DNA of 64,000 nt, from positions 1 to 64,000 of the forward strand of contig CAAEJV010000004.1 in NCBI GenBank assembly GCA_900756155.1, written 5' to 3'. Each line of letters opens with the position of its first letter. Positions within the stretch are counted from its first letter, which is position 1. A program made the translations under genes and the position numbers. This DNA is from Pasteurellaceae bacterium (GTDB lineage: Bacteria > Pseudomonadota > Gammaproteobacteria > Enterobacterales > Pasteurellaceae). Below the pieces are notes generated by a model. The model made no database searches. It was not told the origin of the DNA and saw nothing but the letters and a program-made list of their open reading frames with translations. Of the stretch, positions 33,452 to 42,589 are shown piece by piece.

Positions 33452-35242
33452 ATGGATTACGCTCAAGAGGCCATTAATTCGCTTTTATGGATAGCAAAAA
33501 CATTAGCGATGACGGCTATTGTGTTTAGCTTTGGTATTTTCTTATTAGTCCGTTTTACCCATTGGGGAAAACAATTTTGGCAATTTGCGGGTGGGTATCT
33601 TTCACCACGCCGAAGTATTAAACCTTTGCTATTTTTCTTATTAATTGTGGCGATGACATTAGTCAGTGTGCGTATTAGCTTGGTGCATTCTGAGTGGTAT
33701 AACAATATGTACACATCCTTACAGGAATTTAATGAACCTGTGTTTTGGGAGCAAATGGTACTGTTTTGTGTGATTGCGACGAGCTCTGTCATGACGGCAT
33801 TACTTAGCTATTATTTAGAACAACGCTTTTCTATTAATTGGATTGAATGGTTGAATAGTCAGTTAGTGGATAAATGGATGGATAATCGTGCGTACTACAA
33901 AACGCAGTATGTTTCCGCTAACTTAGATAACCCCGATCAACGTATTCAACAAGATGTGCAATCTTATGTGAGAACTTCGCTTTCCTTAAGCACTGGTGTG
34001 ATTGATGCTGTCACCTCGATGATTTCTTACACGATCTTATTGTGGGGATTAGCGGGGCCAATGATGGTATTTGGTACTGAAATTCCTCGTATGATGGTGT
34101 TCTTGGTGTTCACTTATGTGATTATCACAACCGTGATAGCATTCCGTTTAGGACGACCGTTAATTATGTTGAATTTCGTCAACGAACGCTTAAACGCTAA
34201 CTATCGTTATTCTTTAATTCGTATCAAGGAATATGCGGAAAGTGTAGCATTTTATGCCGGTGAGAAAGTTGAGAGTAGCCAACTTTATAAACAATTCGGA
34301 TCGGTGATCAATAACATGTGGGATATTGTTTATCGAACCTTAAAATTTTCTGGTTTTAACCTAGTGGTTAGCCAAGTTTCCGTTGTGTTCCCTTTGCTCA
34401 TTCAAGTGGGACGTTATTTCGAGAAGCAAATTAAACTCGGCGATCTGATGCAAACGCTACAAGTATTTGGTAAGTTGCATTCAAATCTTTCGTTCTTCCG
34501 TAATTCTTACGATGGTTTTGCCGGATATAAAGCCACATTAGATCGTTTAACTGGCTTTAGTTATGCGATTGATATGGCGAATCGTCAATCTACGTCGCAT
34601 TTACATGAACACGAAACAGATGTGATCTTTAAGGATTTAAGCATCAGTAATCCATTTGGAAAAACCTTAATTGAGAATTTAAATTTGACGCTGCCAAAAG
34701 GTTCAACCCTATTAATCCAAGGTAATTCTGGTATGGGGAAAACCACGTTGTTGAGAACCGTGGCAGGGCTGTGGGCGTATTCTGAAGGGGATGTATATTG
34801 TCCAACCCACCAGCTTTTCTTATCGCAAAAACCTTATTTACCACAAGGTAGTTTATTGACTGCACTGGCTTATCCGAATGAAGAAAAGGTCTTTAATCGT
34901 GATGAGATGATTGAGGTATTAAAACAAGTGTCTTTAGGGCATTTACAAGATCGTTTAGATCAAGAACAAGACTGGACACGTATTCTTTCTCTCGGTGAGC
35001 AACAACGTTTGGCTTTCGCACGTTTGTTATTACATAAACCAAACGTCGCTTTCTTGGATGAAGCAACTGCAAGTATGGATGAAGGCTTAGAAGATAATAT
35101 GTATCGACTATTAAAAGAACGTTTACCTAATACAACGGTTATTAGCGTGGGGCATCGTTCAACTTTACAAGCTTTCCATCAGCAACAATTGATGATTTTA
35201 GGTAACGGGAAGTGGCGATTCACTGACCGAAATCTCGTATAA
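33452..35242 (+). CDS. SbmA/YddA-like ABC transporter
   Basis: A fused membrane and ATPase protein of 596 residues. The N-terminal SbmA/BacA-type membrane domain (about 1-330) has some six helices and includes FAGGYLSPRRSIKPL and YYLEQRFSINWIEWLNSQLVDKW. The ATPase follows with Walker A GNSGMGKTT, signature LSLGEQQR and Walker B VAFLDEATASMD. E. coli YddA is the nearest I know; relatives handle peptides or cobalamin, and this substrate is unknown. The ATG at 33452 was preferred over the TTG two codons upstream. Confidence 0.88.
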   Translation: MDYAQEAINSLLWIAKTLAMTAIVFSFGIFLLVRFTHWGKQFWQFAGGYLSPRRSIKPLLFFLLIVAMTLVSVRISLVHSEWYNNMYTSLQEFNEPVFWEQMVLFCVIATSSVMTALLSYYLEQRFSINWIEWLNSQLVDKWMDNRAYYKTQYVSANLDNPDQRIQQDVQSYVRTSLSLSTGVIDAVTSMISYTILLWGLAGPMMVFGTEIPRMMVFLVFTYVIITTVIAFRLGRPLIMLNFVNERLNANYRYSLIRIKEYAESVAFYAGEKVESSQLYKQFGSVINNMWDIVYRTLKFSGFNLVVSQVSVVFPLLIQVGRYFEKQIKLGDLMQTLQVFGKLHSNLSFFRNSYDGFAGYKATLDRLTGFSYAIDMANRQSTSHLHEHETDVIFKDLSISNPFGKTLIENLNLTLPKGSTLLIQGNSGMGKTTLLRTVAGLWAYSEGDVYCPTHQLFLSQKPYLPQGSLLTALAYPNEEKVFNRDEMIEVLKQVSLGHLQDRLDQEQDWTRILSLGEQQRLAFARLLLHKPNVAFLDEATASMDEGLEDNMYRLLKERLPNTTVISVGHRSTLQAFHQQQLMILGNGKWRFTDRNLV

Positions 35243-35414
35243 AACACCATTAAAATTGACCGCACTTACCTTGTTAGAAAAAATACTGAGGTAAGTGTGG
35301 ATGAACAAAGTAAAAAATCCTGTTATCAAACTCAATTTTTTGATACATTTAGGACAATTTTTTTTCTATGCTCAGAAATGAGTAATTTTTCACCAAACTA
35401 ATGACGGAATTCTT

Positions 35415-36470
35415 ATGTTATTCAAAAAAATTCGTGGTTTATTTTCAAACGATCTTTCTATCGATCTAGGTACAGCAAATACATTAATTTACGTGAAAGG
35501 CCAAGGAATCGTACTTGATGAACCTTCAGTTGTGGCAATTCGTCAAGACCGTATGGGTGCATATAAAAGCATTGCGGCTGTAGGTAAAGAAGCAAAACAA
35601 ATGCTTGGTCGCACCCCAAAAAGTATCGTGGCTATTCGTCCGATGAAAGATGGTGTAATTGCTGATTTCTCTGTGACAGAGAAAATGTTGCAATACTTTA
35701 TCAAACAAGTACATAGCGGTAACTTTATGCGTCCTAGCCCTCGCGTACTCGTTTGTGTACCGGCGGGTGCAACTCAAGTAGAACGTCGTGCAATCAAAGA
35801 ATCAGCATTAGGTGCAGGTGCACGTGAAGTGTATTTAATTGAAGAGCCAATGGCGGCAGCAATTGGTGCAAACTTGCCGGTTTCTACAGCAATCGGTTCA
35901 ATGGTCATTGATATCGGTGGTGGTACCACTGAAGTCGCAGTGATTTCTTTAAACGGTATCGTGTATTCCTCTTCTGTACGTATTGGTGGTGACCGTTTTG
36001 ATGAAGCAATCATTTCTTATGTTCGTCGTACTTTTGGTTCTGTGATTGGTGAACCAACTGCAGAGCGTATCAAGCACGAAATTGGTTCAGCTTACATTCA
36101 AGAAGGCGATGAAATTTTAGAAATGGAAGTGCACGGTCACAATCTTGCGGAAGGTGCGCCTCGTTCATTCAAATTAACCTCTCGTGATGTACAAGAAGCG
36201 CTTCAGCAGCCATTAAATGGTATCGTTGCAGCAGTGCGTACAGCGCTTGAAGAATGCCAACCAGAACACGCAGCGGATATTTTTGAACGCGGTATGGTGT
36301 TAACGGGTGGTGGTGCTTTATTACGCAATATTGATGTGTTGTTATCAAAAGAATGTGGCGTACCAGCAATCATCGCAGAAGAACCATTAACTTGTGTAGC
36401 TCGTGGTGGCGGTGAAGCAATCGAAATGATTGATATGCATGGCGGCGATATTTTTAGCGACGAAATTTAA
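35415..36470 (+). CDS. mreB: Rod-shape actin homologue MreB
   Basis: Membrane-bound actin-like filament protein guiding elongation-specific wall synthesis. The 351 residues show the nucleotide-binding motifs SIDLGTANT, VIDIGGGTTEVAVIS and VLTGGGALLRN. The amphipathic N terminus (MLFKKIRGLFS) anchors it. It heads mreBCD; a strong uptake-signal terminator separates it from mreC, so mreB is probably made in excess of mreC and mreD. Confidence 0.99.
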   Translation: MLFKKIRGLFSNDLSIDLGTANTLIYVKGQGIVLDEPSVVAIRQDRMGAYKSIAAVGKEAKQMLGRTPKSIVAIRPMKDGVIADFSVTEKMLQYFIKQVHSGNFMRPSPRVLVCVPAGATQVERRAIKESALGAGAREVYLIEEPMAAAIGANLPVSTAIGSMVIDIGGGTTEVAVISLNGIVYSSSVRIGGDRFDEAIISYVRRTFGSVIGEPTAERIKHEIGSAYIQEGDEILEMEVHGHNLAEGAPRSFKLTSRDVQEALQQPLNGIVAAVRTALEECQPEHAADIFERGMVLTGGGALLRNIDVLLSKECGVPAIIAEEPLTCVARGGGEAIEMIDMHGGDIFSDEI

Positions 36471-36476
36471 TCTCTA

Positions 36477-36535
36477 AAAGTGCGGTCAGAAAAATCGGCG
36501 TTTTTAATTCGTCTGATTTTTTGACCGCACTTTTC
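36477..36535 (+). terminator. Uptake-signal pair terminator after mreB
   Basis: AAAAGTGCGGTCA at the left and TGACCGCACTTTT at the right form a long stem, extended by AAAAATC / GATTTTT, with a T-rich end. mreC starts 22 bp later, so expression of mreCD depends on readthrough or a promoter inside. Confidence 0.75.
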
Positions 36536-36556
36536 CTTTCAACCCTAGGACAGTGA

Positions 36557-37621
36557 ATGAAACCCATTTTTGGTAAAGCACCACCATTAGGTATTCGACT
36601 CGCATTAGCAATGATTGCTTCGATGACACTCATTTTAGTTGATGGACAAACTTCATCAATGACGAAGGCTCGTAGTGTGATGGAAACTGCCGTTGGAGGC
36701 TTGTATTACCTTGCGAATGGGCCAAGAACAGTTCTAGATGGTGTATCAAGCAACTTGGTTGATACCAATAAGTTACTCATTGAAAATAAAGTATTGCGTG
36801 AGCAATTGCGTGAGAAAAATGCTGATCTTTTATTATTGGATCAACTCAAAGTAGAAAACCAACGTCTTCGTTTACTGCTTAATTCGCCTTTACGGACCGA
36901 TGAATACAAAAAAATTGCTGAAGTGCTTACTGCTGAAACTGATGTTTATCGTCAGCAAGTGGTGATTAATCAAGGGGAACGTGATGGTGCGTATGTTGGT
37001 CAGCCTGTGATTGATGAAAAAGGAATGATTGGTCAGATTATATCTGTCGGTGAGAACACCAGCCGAGTCTTGCTTTTAACGGATGTAACCCATTCTATCC
37101 CAGTGCAAGTTTTACGTAATGATGTACGCGTGATCGCGAGTGGTACAGGACACTCTGATGAACTTACCTTAGATAATGTGCCTCGTTCCGTGGATATTGA
37201 AAAAGGCGATTTATTGGTGACTTCCGGTTTAGGCGGTCGCTTTGTAGAAGGCTATCCGGTGGCAGTCGTACAAAGTGTGTCTCGCGATGGTTCTAATTAT
37301 TTTGCAACAGTGAAAGCGAAACCTTTAGCTGAATTAGATCGTTTACGTTATTTACTTTTACTCTGGCCGAGCAATCTTGATATGTCGAAAGTGAAATCCA
37401 TGTCACCAGAAGAAGTGCGTCGTTTAGTACAGCAACGTTTAGAAAGCCAAGCCCATGAAGCGACACATTCTGTGAGTAAAACCAAGATTACGGATGACCA
37501 AGCGGATAGCACTCAACCGCATACAGGAAAAGAAATCGTGGATCCTGAAATTCCAACCACAATGCCTCAACAAGAGGAACCGGTTTCTCCAGATCAACAA
37601 GAACATAGGGATGAAGACTAA
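36557..37621 (+). CDS. mreC: Rod-shape protein MreC
   Basis: Bitopic membrane protein linking MreB to PBP2 and RodA in the periplasm. The 354 residues have an N-terminal membrane segment (about 11-30), a coiled coil (LLIENKVLREQLREKNADLLLLDQLK), and the two-barrel core with YRQQVVINQGERDGAYVGQPV and SGLGGRFVEGYPV. A disordered acidic tail rich in Gln, Glu and Pro ends the protein. The stop overlaps the mreD start. Confidence 0.97.
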   Translation: MKPIFGKAPPLGIRLALAMIASMTLILVDGQTSSMTKARSVMETAVGGLYYLANGPRTVLDGVSSNLVDTNKLLIENKVLREQLREKNADLLLLDQLKVENQRLRLLLNSPLRTDEYKKIAEVLTAETDVYRQQVVINQGERDGAYVGQPVIDEKGMIGQIISVGENTSRVLLLTDVTHSIPVQVLRNDVRVIASGTGHSDELTLDNVPRSVDIEKGDLLVTSGLGGRFVEGYPVAVVQSVSRDGSNYFATVKAKPLAELDRLRYLLLLWPSNLDMSKVKSMSPEEVRRLVQQRLESQAHEATHSVSKTKITDDQADSTQPHTGKEIVDPEIPTTMPQQEEPVSPDQQEHRDED

Positions 37622-38109
37622 TGCAAGGGCGTTTTATTTTTCAATGGGCGACCATTTTATGCTTCTTTGTTGTAGCATTAGTGATGGAGTTAGCACCATG
37701 GCCAGCAGGCTTTCAAGCCTTTAAACCTTCTTGGTTGATTTTAGTCTTGCTTTACTGGACTCTTGCTTTACCTGATAGAGTAAGCATTGGTTGGGCGTTT
37801 TTACTCGGGGTTTTATGGGATATTGTGCTAGGCTCTATTCTAGGCGTGCATGGATTAGTGCTTTCTGTCGCCTTCTATTTTGTTTCCAAATATTACTTAA
37901 TGTTGCGCAATCTTTCCCTTTGGTTTCAAAGTTTATTGGTCCTTCTTTTCGTTTTTGCCATTCGAGTGGCTATTTTCTTGGTTGAATTCTCTTTACATGG
38001 GGCATTTTTTAACTGGCAGGAAATCTTTGGTGCCATTGCATCAGGCGTATTATGGCCGTGGGTATTCTTATTGATGCGCACTGCACGCCGACGAGTCGGA
38101 TTGCATTAA
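37621..38109 (+). CDS. mreD: Rod-shape protein MreD
   Basis: Polytopic inner-membrane partner of MreC. The 162 residues form about five helices, with PSWLILVLLYWTLALPDRVSIGWAFLLGVLWD as the conserved first half. The ATG overlaps the mreC stop by one base, so the two are translationally coupled. Confidence 0.96.
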   Translation: MQGRFIFQWATILCFFVVALVMELAPWPAGFQAFKPSWLILVLLYWTLALPDRVSIGWAFLLGVLWDIVLGSILGVHGLVLSVAFYFVSKYYLMLRNLSLWFQSLLVLLFVFAIRVAIFLVEFSLHGAFFNWQEIFGAIASGVLWPWVFLLMRTARRRVGLH

Positions 38110-38114
38110 TCATA

Positions 38115-38148
38115 AAAAAAGCTGATGAAGATATTCATCAGCTTTTCT
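38115..38148. terminator. Two-way terminator between mreD and rhlB
   Basis: GCTGATGA (38121-38128) pairs with TCATCAGC (38135-38142), with an A run on the left and a T run on the right. Confidence 0.85.
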
Positions 38149-38150
38149 TT

Positions 38151-39410
38151 TTAGTTTTTACGACGATAGTTTGTTTTTCTTGTCGTAGTATTTCTCGTTT
38201 GAGGCGTAGGATTGCGTTTTAAACGATAAGGTTTTGGAATATCAGTAATCAATGAATTCGGGTCATATTGACTGACGGGAATAGAATGCCCAATGTATTC
38301 TTCAATTGCCGGTAAATTCATCGCATATTCTTCACAAGCAAAGCTGATAGATACACCACTTTCACCCGCTCGACCAGTACGGCCAATACGGTGAACGTAA
38401 TCTTCTCGATCATCAGGTAAATCAAAGTTAAAGACGTGTGTCACGTCTGAAATATGTAACCCACGCGCTGCAACATCGGTTGCTACGAGAATATCGAGCT
38501 CACCATCAGTAAATTGTTTGAGCAACGAAAGGCGTTTTTTCTGTGCCACATCCCCGGTGAGTAATCCCACACGATGGCCATCTGCCGCTAAATAGCCCCA
38601 AATTTCTTCACATTTATGTTTAGTATTTGCAAAGACAATACAGCGCTCAGGCCATTCTTCTTCCATTAACGTCAGTAAGAGGGGGATTTTATCTTCATTT
38701 GATGGATAGAAAAGTTCCTCTTTAATTCGATGTCCCGTTTTTTGTTCTGGTTCAATTTCAATGTATTCTGGGGAATTCATATCTTCAAAGGCAAGTTCTC
38801 GTACTTTGTAAGAGAGCGTTGCAGAAAAGAGCATGGTGAGGCGTTCTTGCGGAGAAGGACACTTGCGTAATAAATAACGAATATCACGAATGAAACCTAA
38901 ATCAAACATGCGATCCGCTTCATCTAGTACCACAACTTGAATGTCATCTAAACGAATAATGCCTTGTTTCACATAGTCAATCACACGACCAGTGGTACCA
39001 ATTAAAATATCCACACCGGCTTCAATAGCCTTAAGTTGTTTATCATAGCCATCACCACCATAAGCAAGTGCGGTTCGTAATCCACTTGTTTTAGCTAATA
39101 ATTCTGCATCATTATTAATTTGCACAGCCAGTTCACGGGTTGGTGCAAGAATTAATGCGCGAGGTTGATTGGTAGCAAAATCAGGTTGATGTGTTAATAA
39201 GTGATGAAATGTGGCTGTTAAAAATGCCATCGTTTTACCTGTGCCTGTTTGCGCTTGGCCTGCAACATCTTTTCCTTGTAATGTGATAGGTAATGATAAC
39301 GCTTGAATCGGGGTACAATATTCAAATCCCTTGTCTTGTAGGGCTTTTTGTACGATAGGATGTAATGGAAGATCTGCAAACCGCTGCTGACTTAAATAAT
39401 TTTCTTGCAT
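38151..39410 (-). CDS. rhlB: ATP-dependent RNA helicase RhlB
   Basis: DEAD-box helicase of the RNA degradosome that feeds structured RNA to polynucleotide phosphorylase. It has 419 residues from the ATG at 39410 (MQENYLSQQRFADL); 15 extra upstream codons are unlikely. Motifs run in order: Q motif CTPIQ, GQAQTGTGKT, PTRELA, DEAD (VVLDEADRM), SAT (FSATLS) and HRIGRTGRAG. EPEQKTGHRIKEELFYPS is specific to RhlB. The C-terminal basic tail (KTNYRRKN) is shorter than in E. coli. Confidence 0.97.
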   Translation of the reverse strand: MQENYLSQQRFADLPLHPIVQKALQDKGFEYCTPIQALSLPITLQGKDVAGQAQTGTGKTMAFLTATFHHLLTHQPDFATNQPRALILAPTRELAVQINNDAELLAKTSGLRTALAYGGDGYDKQLKAIEAGVDILIGTTGRVIDYVKQGIIRLDDIQVVVLDEADRMFDLGFIRDIRYLLRKCPSPQERLTMLFSATLSYKVRELAFEDMNSPEYIEIEPEQKTGHRIKEELFYPSNEDKIPLLLTLMEEEWPERCIVFANTKHKCEEIWGYLAADGHRVGLLTGDVAQKKRLSLLKQFTDGELDILVATDVAARGLHISDVTHVFNFDLPDDREDYVHRIGRTGRAGESGVSISFACEEYAMNLPAIEEYIGHSIPVSQYDPNSLITDIPKPYRLKRNPTPQTRNTTTRKTNYRRKN

Positions 39411-39500
39411 AATAAATAATATGTTCTCAGAAATAAATGGGGCTAAGGATAGCACGAAGCTGGAAAAATATCCTTAAAAATAAAACGCTTATTAATAGGT

Positions 39501-39782
39501 TTAAGCTTGGGATTGAGCAGATTGGGTTCGTTCCCATTTTCTTGCAATATAGCTACAAGTTGGGTGCAATGTCAGCTTTTTAGCCTGGATAAAATGAATT
39601 AAGGCTTGATAGAGTTTGTCTGCCACACCTTGCCCTCGAAGAGAATCATCAACAAATGTATGATTAGCATTAATGGTATCGGGTGTTTCATAAAAATAGG
39701 TGAGTTTCGCGATTTTCTTCCCTTGCTCATCGAGTAAGAAAAACTCGCCTTGTTCACCATTATCGTGATGCTGAAGACTCAT
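39501..39782 (-). CDS. Small GNAT-like acetyltransferase (YjdJ/YidJ type)
   Basis: A 93-residue protein of the minimal GNAT class (DUF or N-acetyltransferase-like, GCN5-related). GEFFLLDEQGKKIAKLTYF, then NHTFVDDSLRGQGVADKLYQALI with the acetyl-CoA-binding R-x-x-G-x-G/A, and PTCSYIARKW, are typical. The ATG at 39782 overlaps the yacG stop as ATGA, so they are coupled. The substrate is unknown. Confidence 0.8.
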   Translation of the reverse strand: MSLQHHDNGEQGEFFLLDEQGKKIAKLTYFYETPDTINANHTFVDDSLRGQGVADKLYQALIHFIQAKKLTLHPTCSYIARKWERTQSAQSQA

Positions 39783-39985
39783 TTGATACTCCATTCATCA
39801 CTGAGATTGGGATCCATGGCAAAATCTGCCGTATCACTTGGAATGGCTTTTTCTTCTGCAGCCCATTCCCCTAAATCAATGAGTTGGCAACGTTTGCTAC
39901 AAAAAGGGCGAAATTGGCTTTCCTGTGTCCAAGGTACGGGCTTTTGGCATGTCGGGCAGGGTACTTCAAAAATTTCATCAGACAT
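39779..39985 (-). CDS. yacG: DNA gyrase inhibitor YacG
   Basis: A 68-residue zinc protein that binds GyrB in E. coli. The four zinc cysteines are in CPTCQKPV and FCSKRCQLIDLGEWA. I chose ATG 39985 (MSDEIFEVPCPTC) over an in-frame start six codons upstream. It overlaps coaE by 8 bp and the acetyltransferase start by 4 bp; the coaE-yacG pairing is conserved in gamma-proteobacteria. Confidence 0.95.
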   Translation of the reverse strand: MSDEIFEVPCPTCQKPVPWTQESQFRPFCSKRCQLIDLGEWAAEEKAIPSDTADFAMDPNLSDEWSIK

Positions 39986-40598
39986 CTTTTTTTCTCGATT
40001 CACTTAAATAAAATTGGTGCAATTCTAGCACTTTTTGTTTTAAGTGCGGTAAGTTTTCAGGCAATTTTGCATCATTTGAAATAATATCATCTGCCCATTT
40101 TAATCTTTCTTCACGGCTAACTTGTGCATTCATAATAGCTTGAATTTGCTGAATATTATTATGATCTCTCGATGACGCACGAGCTAGCTGAGTTTCAGGT
40201 TTTACATCGACAACAAGTATGCGGTCACAAAGCATGGTGAGCTTATTCTCAATGAGCAATGGGACGACAAATAACGTATAAGGAGCACTCTGACTGTTTA
40301 ACTGTGCCCACATTCTTTCGCGAATAGCGGGATGTAATAAATGATTGAGCCAGTTTTTCTCATTTTCGTCTGCAAATACTTTTTTTCGTAGCTCGGCCCG
40401 ATTTAATTCGCCTTCTTCAGTCAAAATCGATTTGCCAAAGTGCTCAGCAATTTGAGCAAGCAGCGGCGAGCCTTTTTCAACCACTTCTCTTGCCACAATA
40501 TCTGCATCAACAATGGGGACACCAAGTTCAACAAAAAGATTTGCAATCGTGCTTTTTCCACTACCGATGCCGCCAGTTAAGCCCACAATATAAGTCAT
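39978..40598 (-). CDS. coaE: Dephospho-CoA kinase
   Basis: Final step of coenzyme A synthesis, phosphorylating the ribose 3' hydroxyl. It is 206 residues from ATG 40598 (MTYIVGLTGGIGSGKST), the usual length. The P-loop GGIGSGKST lies at residues 9-17, VDADIVAREVV follows, and RDHNNIQQIQAIMNAQ is the conserved C-terminal lid and helix. An upstream in-frame extension of 13 codons is unlikely. Confidence 0.97.
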   Translation of the reverse strand: MTYIVGLTGGIGSGKSTIANLFVELGVPIVDADIVAREVVEKGSPLLAQIAEHFGKSILTEEGELNRAELRKKVFADENEKNWLNHLLHPAIRERMWAQLNSQSAPYTLFVVPLLIENKLTMLCDRILVVDVKPETQLARASSRDHNNIQQIQAIMNAQVSREERLKWADDIISNDAKLPENLPHLKQKVLELHQFYLSESRKKDV

Positions 40599-40683
40599 AA
40601 TATTCCTTGCTACTTGATTTAGAGAGATGTTTCGCATCTATCCTTTAAATATAATATTTTCCAATGTTGCCAATATATTACAT

Positions 40684-41361
40684 TTATAGGGTTATTGCAC
40701 TGGTGATGATTAAAGATAAACAAAGAAAGGGCGCGAAAGGTAAAACAGGTTTACGAGAAATCCAATAGACTATGATGCCTAATAGACAGGCGATGAATAA
40801 GAAAAGTGGTAAGTGCGCAATGGTGAGATAAGTGCCGATTCCCAAAGCGAGCCAATAATCGCCACGGCCTAACGCTTCCTTCTTATAAAACCATTTAGAC
40901 AAATGATAGATAATATAAAAAAAACCGAAAAAACTAACCGCACTTTCTAAACTTTGAGAAAGCGTCAGAATTGAAAATTCTTGATGTGCGCCGAATAAAC
41001 CTAGGAAAAATAAAAAGAGGCAAGGTGTAGGTGAAATTAGTTGATAATGCCAGTCTAGCCAACTGATAACAAAAAGTAGACTAAGCGTAATCGCGAGCCA
41101 TAAAGTAAATAATTCATCCTGAAGAAAATAACAGAGTGCAGCAAAACAGAGTCCAAACCCTAAAAAATAAAGACAAATATGACCGCAATTTTGAGATTGA
41201 ATCGCTGCTTTTTCGCTATGGAAAATAGGACTATTTTCAGGATAAAGTTCGATATAATTCTGATAAATTTCTTGTTGGAGATTGGGGATAAAACGATCAA
41301 TATAAAGCCAAACAAAGATACCCGCTAAACCACCCAATAAGAAAAAAGCTAATGTCATCAT
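40684..41361 (-). CDS. pilD: Prepilin peptidase PilD
   Basis: Inner-membrane aspartic peptidase that removes the leader of type IV prepilins, including PilA from this cluster. The 225 residues have about eight hydrophobic segments. The two catalytic aspartates are in SWLDWHYQLISP and GRGDYW (the GxGD motif). The usual N-terminal cytoplasmic domain with paired CxxC motifs is absent and the protein is shorter than PilD of Pseudomonas (about 290), as in other Haemophilus, so the N-methylation domain may be lost or changed. It overlaps pilC by 4 bp. Confidence 0.9.
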   Translation of the reverse strand: MMTLAFFLLGGLAGIFVWLYIDRFIPNLQQEIYQNYIELYPENSPIFHSEKAAIQSQNCGHICLYFLGFGLCFAALCYFLQDELFTLWLAITLSLLFVISWLDWHYQLISPTPCLFLFFLGLFGAHQEFSILTLSQSLESAVSFFGFFYIIYHLSKWFYKKEALGRGDYWLALGIGTYLTIAHLPLFLFIACLLGIIVYWISRKPVLPFAPFLCLSLIITSAITL

Positions 41362-42581
41362 TGGATTACGGATCCCATATTAAAAATCGGCAGATACATG
41401 CCCATCATAATAATACCGATTAAACTACCAATGATGAGCATCATTAAAGGCTCTAAAAGTTGGGAAAGTAAATCAATTTGATGATTAAGTTTTTCTTGAT
41501 AGTTATCAGCAATATGACGCAACATCAATGCAAGTTTTCCACTTTTTTCTCCAATCTGTAGCATTTGTTGAGCTTCCATTGGGAAAAGATGACTACTCAC
41601 ACTTTCTGAAAATGGATAACCTTGCGAAACCCACTGCAAAATTGACCGCACTTCTTGTTGTAGTAGGATATCACCTTTTAAGGTACGTTGTGTTTGCCAT
41701 GTTTGTTGTTTGGGGAGGAAGCTATTTAAGGCTGGCGTTAATGCCACTCCGGATTGAAGCATTAATTGGAGGTTATGGCTAAAACTGATTAGGCGAGAAA
41801 GGCAAATGATATTGCCCCAAATTGGCATGCGACTAATTAGTGCATTCTTTTTTTGATTTAGCCAAAGGGAATGTTTTAATGCCATCTTCAACATAAAAAT
41901 AGCGAAAGAGCAGGCAATCATTAACGCAACAAAATGATGTTGTAGGAATTGAGACATAGCTAATAATACGGCAGTTAATGTAGGCAATTCAGCGGAATTT
42001 TCACCATACATTTCAGCAAATTGTGGAACAACGAAGAGTAATAAAATCAACGTAAGTGAAAGCGAAATACCTAATACCATGGCAGGATAAAGCATAATTT
42101 TTTGCAATTTGCGTTGAAGCGTTAATGATTGCGTTCGACGTTCTGCAATTTTAGTGCATACCTCTGCCAGTTTTCCTGTCATCTCTCCCACTTGAATAAG
42201 TTGAATTTCTTGAAAATTTAAATACTTTCCTTGTATTTCCAAGCTTTGTGAAAACGGAAGACCACTTTCAATTAACTCAATTAAGGCGCTAAGCCACTGA
42301 TGCAAACCCAATTGTGTGCAGTTGTCTTGCAAAATATGTAATGCATTTTTTAATGGAATGGCAGAACTGAGCAATGTAGCCAGTTGATTCAATAAAGCAC
42401 TGATTTCTGCATTTTTCGGTTTCTGATTAAGTTGCCAATCTTGTTGCAAGCGAATGTGACTAAAACCTTTTGCAATTAACAGAAATTGTGCGGCTTGTTT
42501 AGATTGAGCAACAAGGCTACCTTTTTGCCATTGTTGCCGCTGATCATAGGCTTGGAAGTAAAAGAGTTTTTGTTTTGCCAT
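41358..42581 (-). CDS. pilC: Type IV pilus inner-membrane protein PilC
   Basis: Platform protein of the competence pseudopilus or pilus, homologous to GspF. The 407 residues contain two similar GspF domains, each ending in a hydrophobic region (about 165-190, 215-235 and 375-400). GEMTGKLAEV and GEKSGKLALML are the paired motifs. It needs PilB for assembly. It overlaps pilD and lies 8 bp after pilB. Confidence 0.95.
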   Translation of the reverse strand: MAKQKLFYFQAYDQRQQWQKGSLVAQSKQAAQFLLIAKGFSHIRLQQDWQLNQKPKNAEISALLNQLATLLSSAIPLKNALHILQDNCTQLGLHQWLSALIELIESGLPFSQSLEIQGKYLNFQEIQLIQVGEMTGKLAEVCTKIAERRTQSLTLQRKLQKIMLYPAMVLGISLSLTLILLLFVVPQFAEMYGENSAELPTLTAVLLAMSQFLQHHFVALMIACSFAIFMLKMALKHSLWLNQKKNALISRMPIWGNIICLSRLISFSHNLQLMLQSGVALTPALNSFLPKQQTWQTQRTLKGDILLQQEVRSILQWVSQGYPFSESVSSHLFPMEAQQMLQIGEKSGKLALMLRHIADNYQEKLNHQIDLLSQLLEPLMMLIIGSLIGIIMMGMYLPIFNMGSVIQ

Positions 42582-42589
42582 AGAGACTC

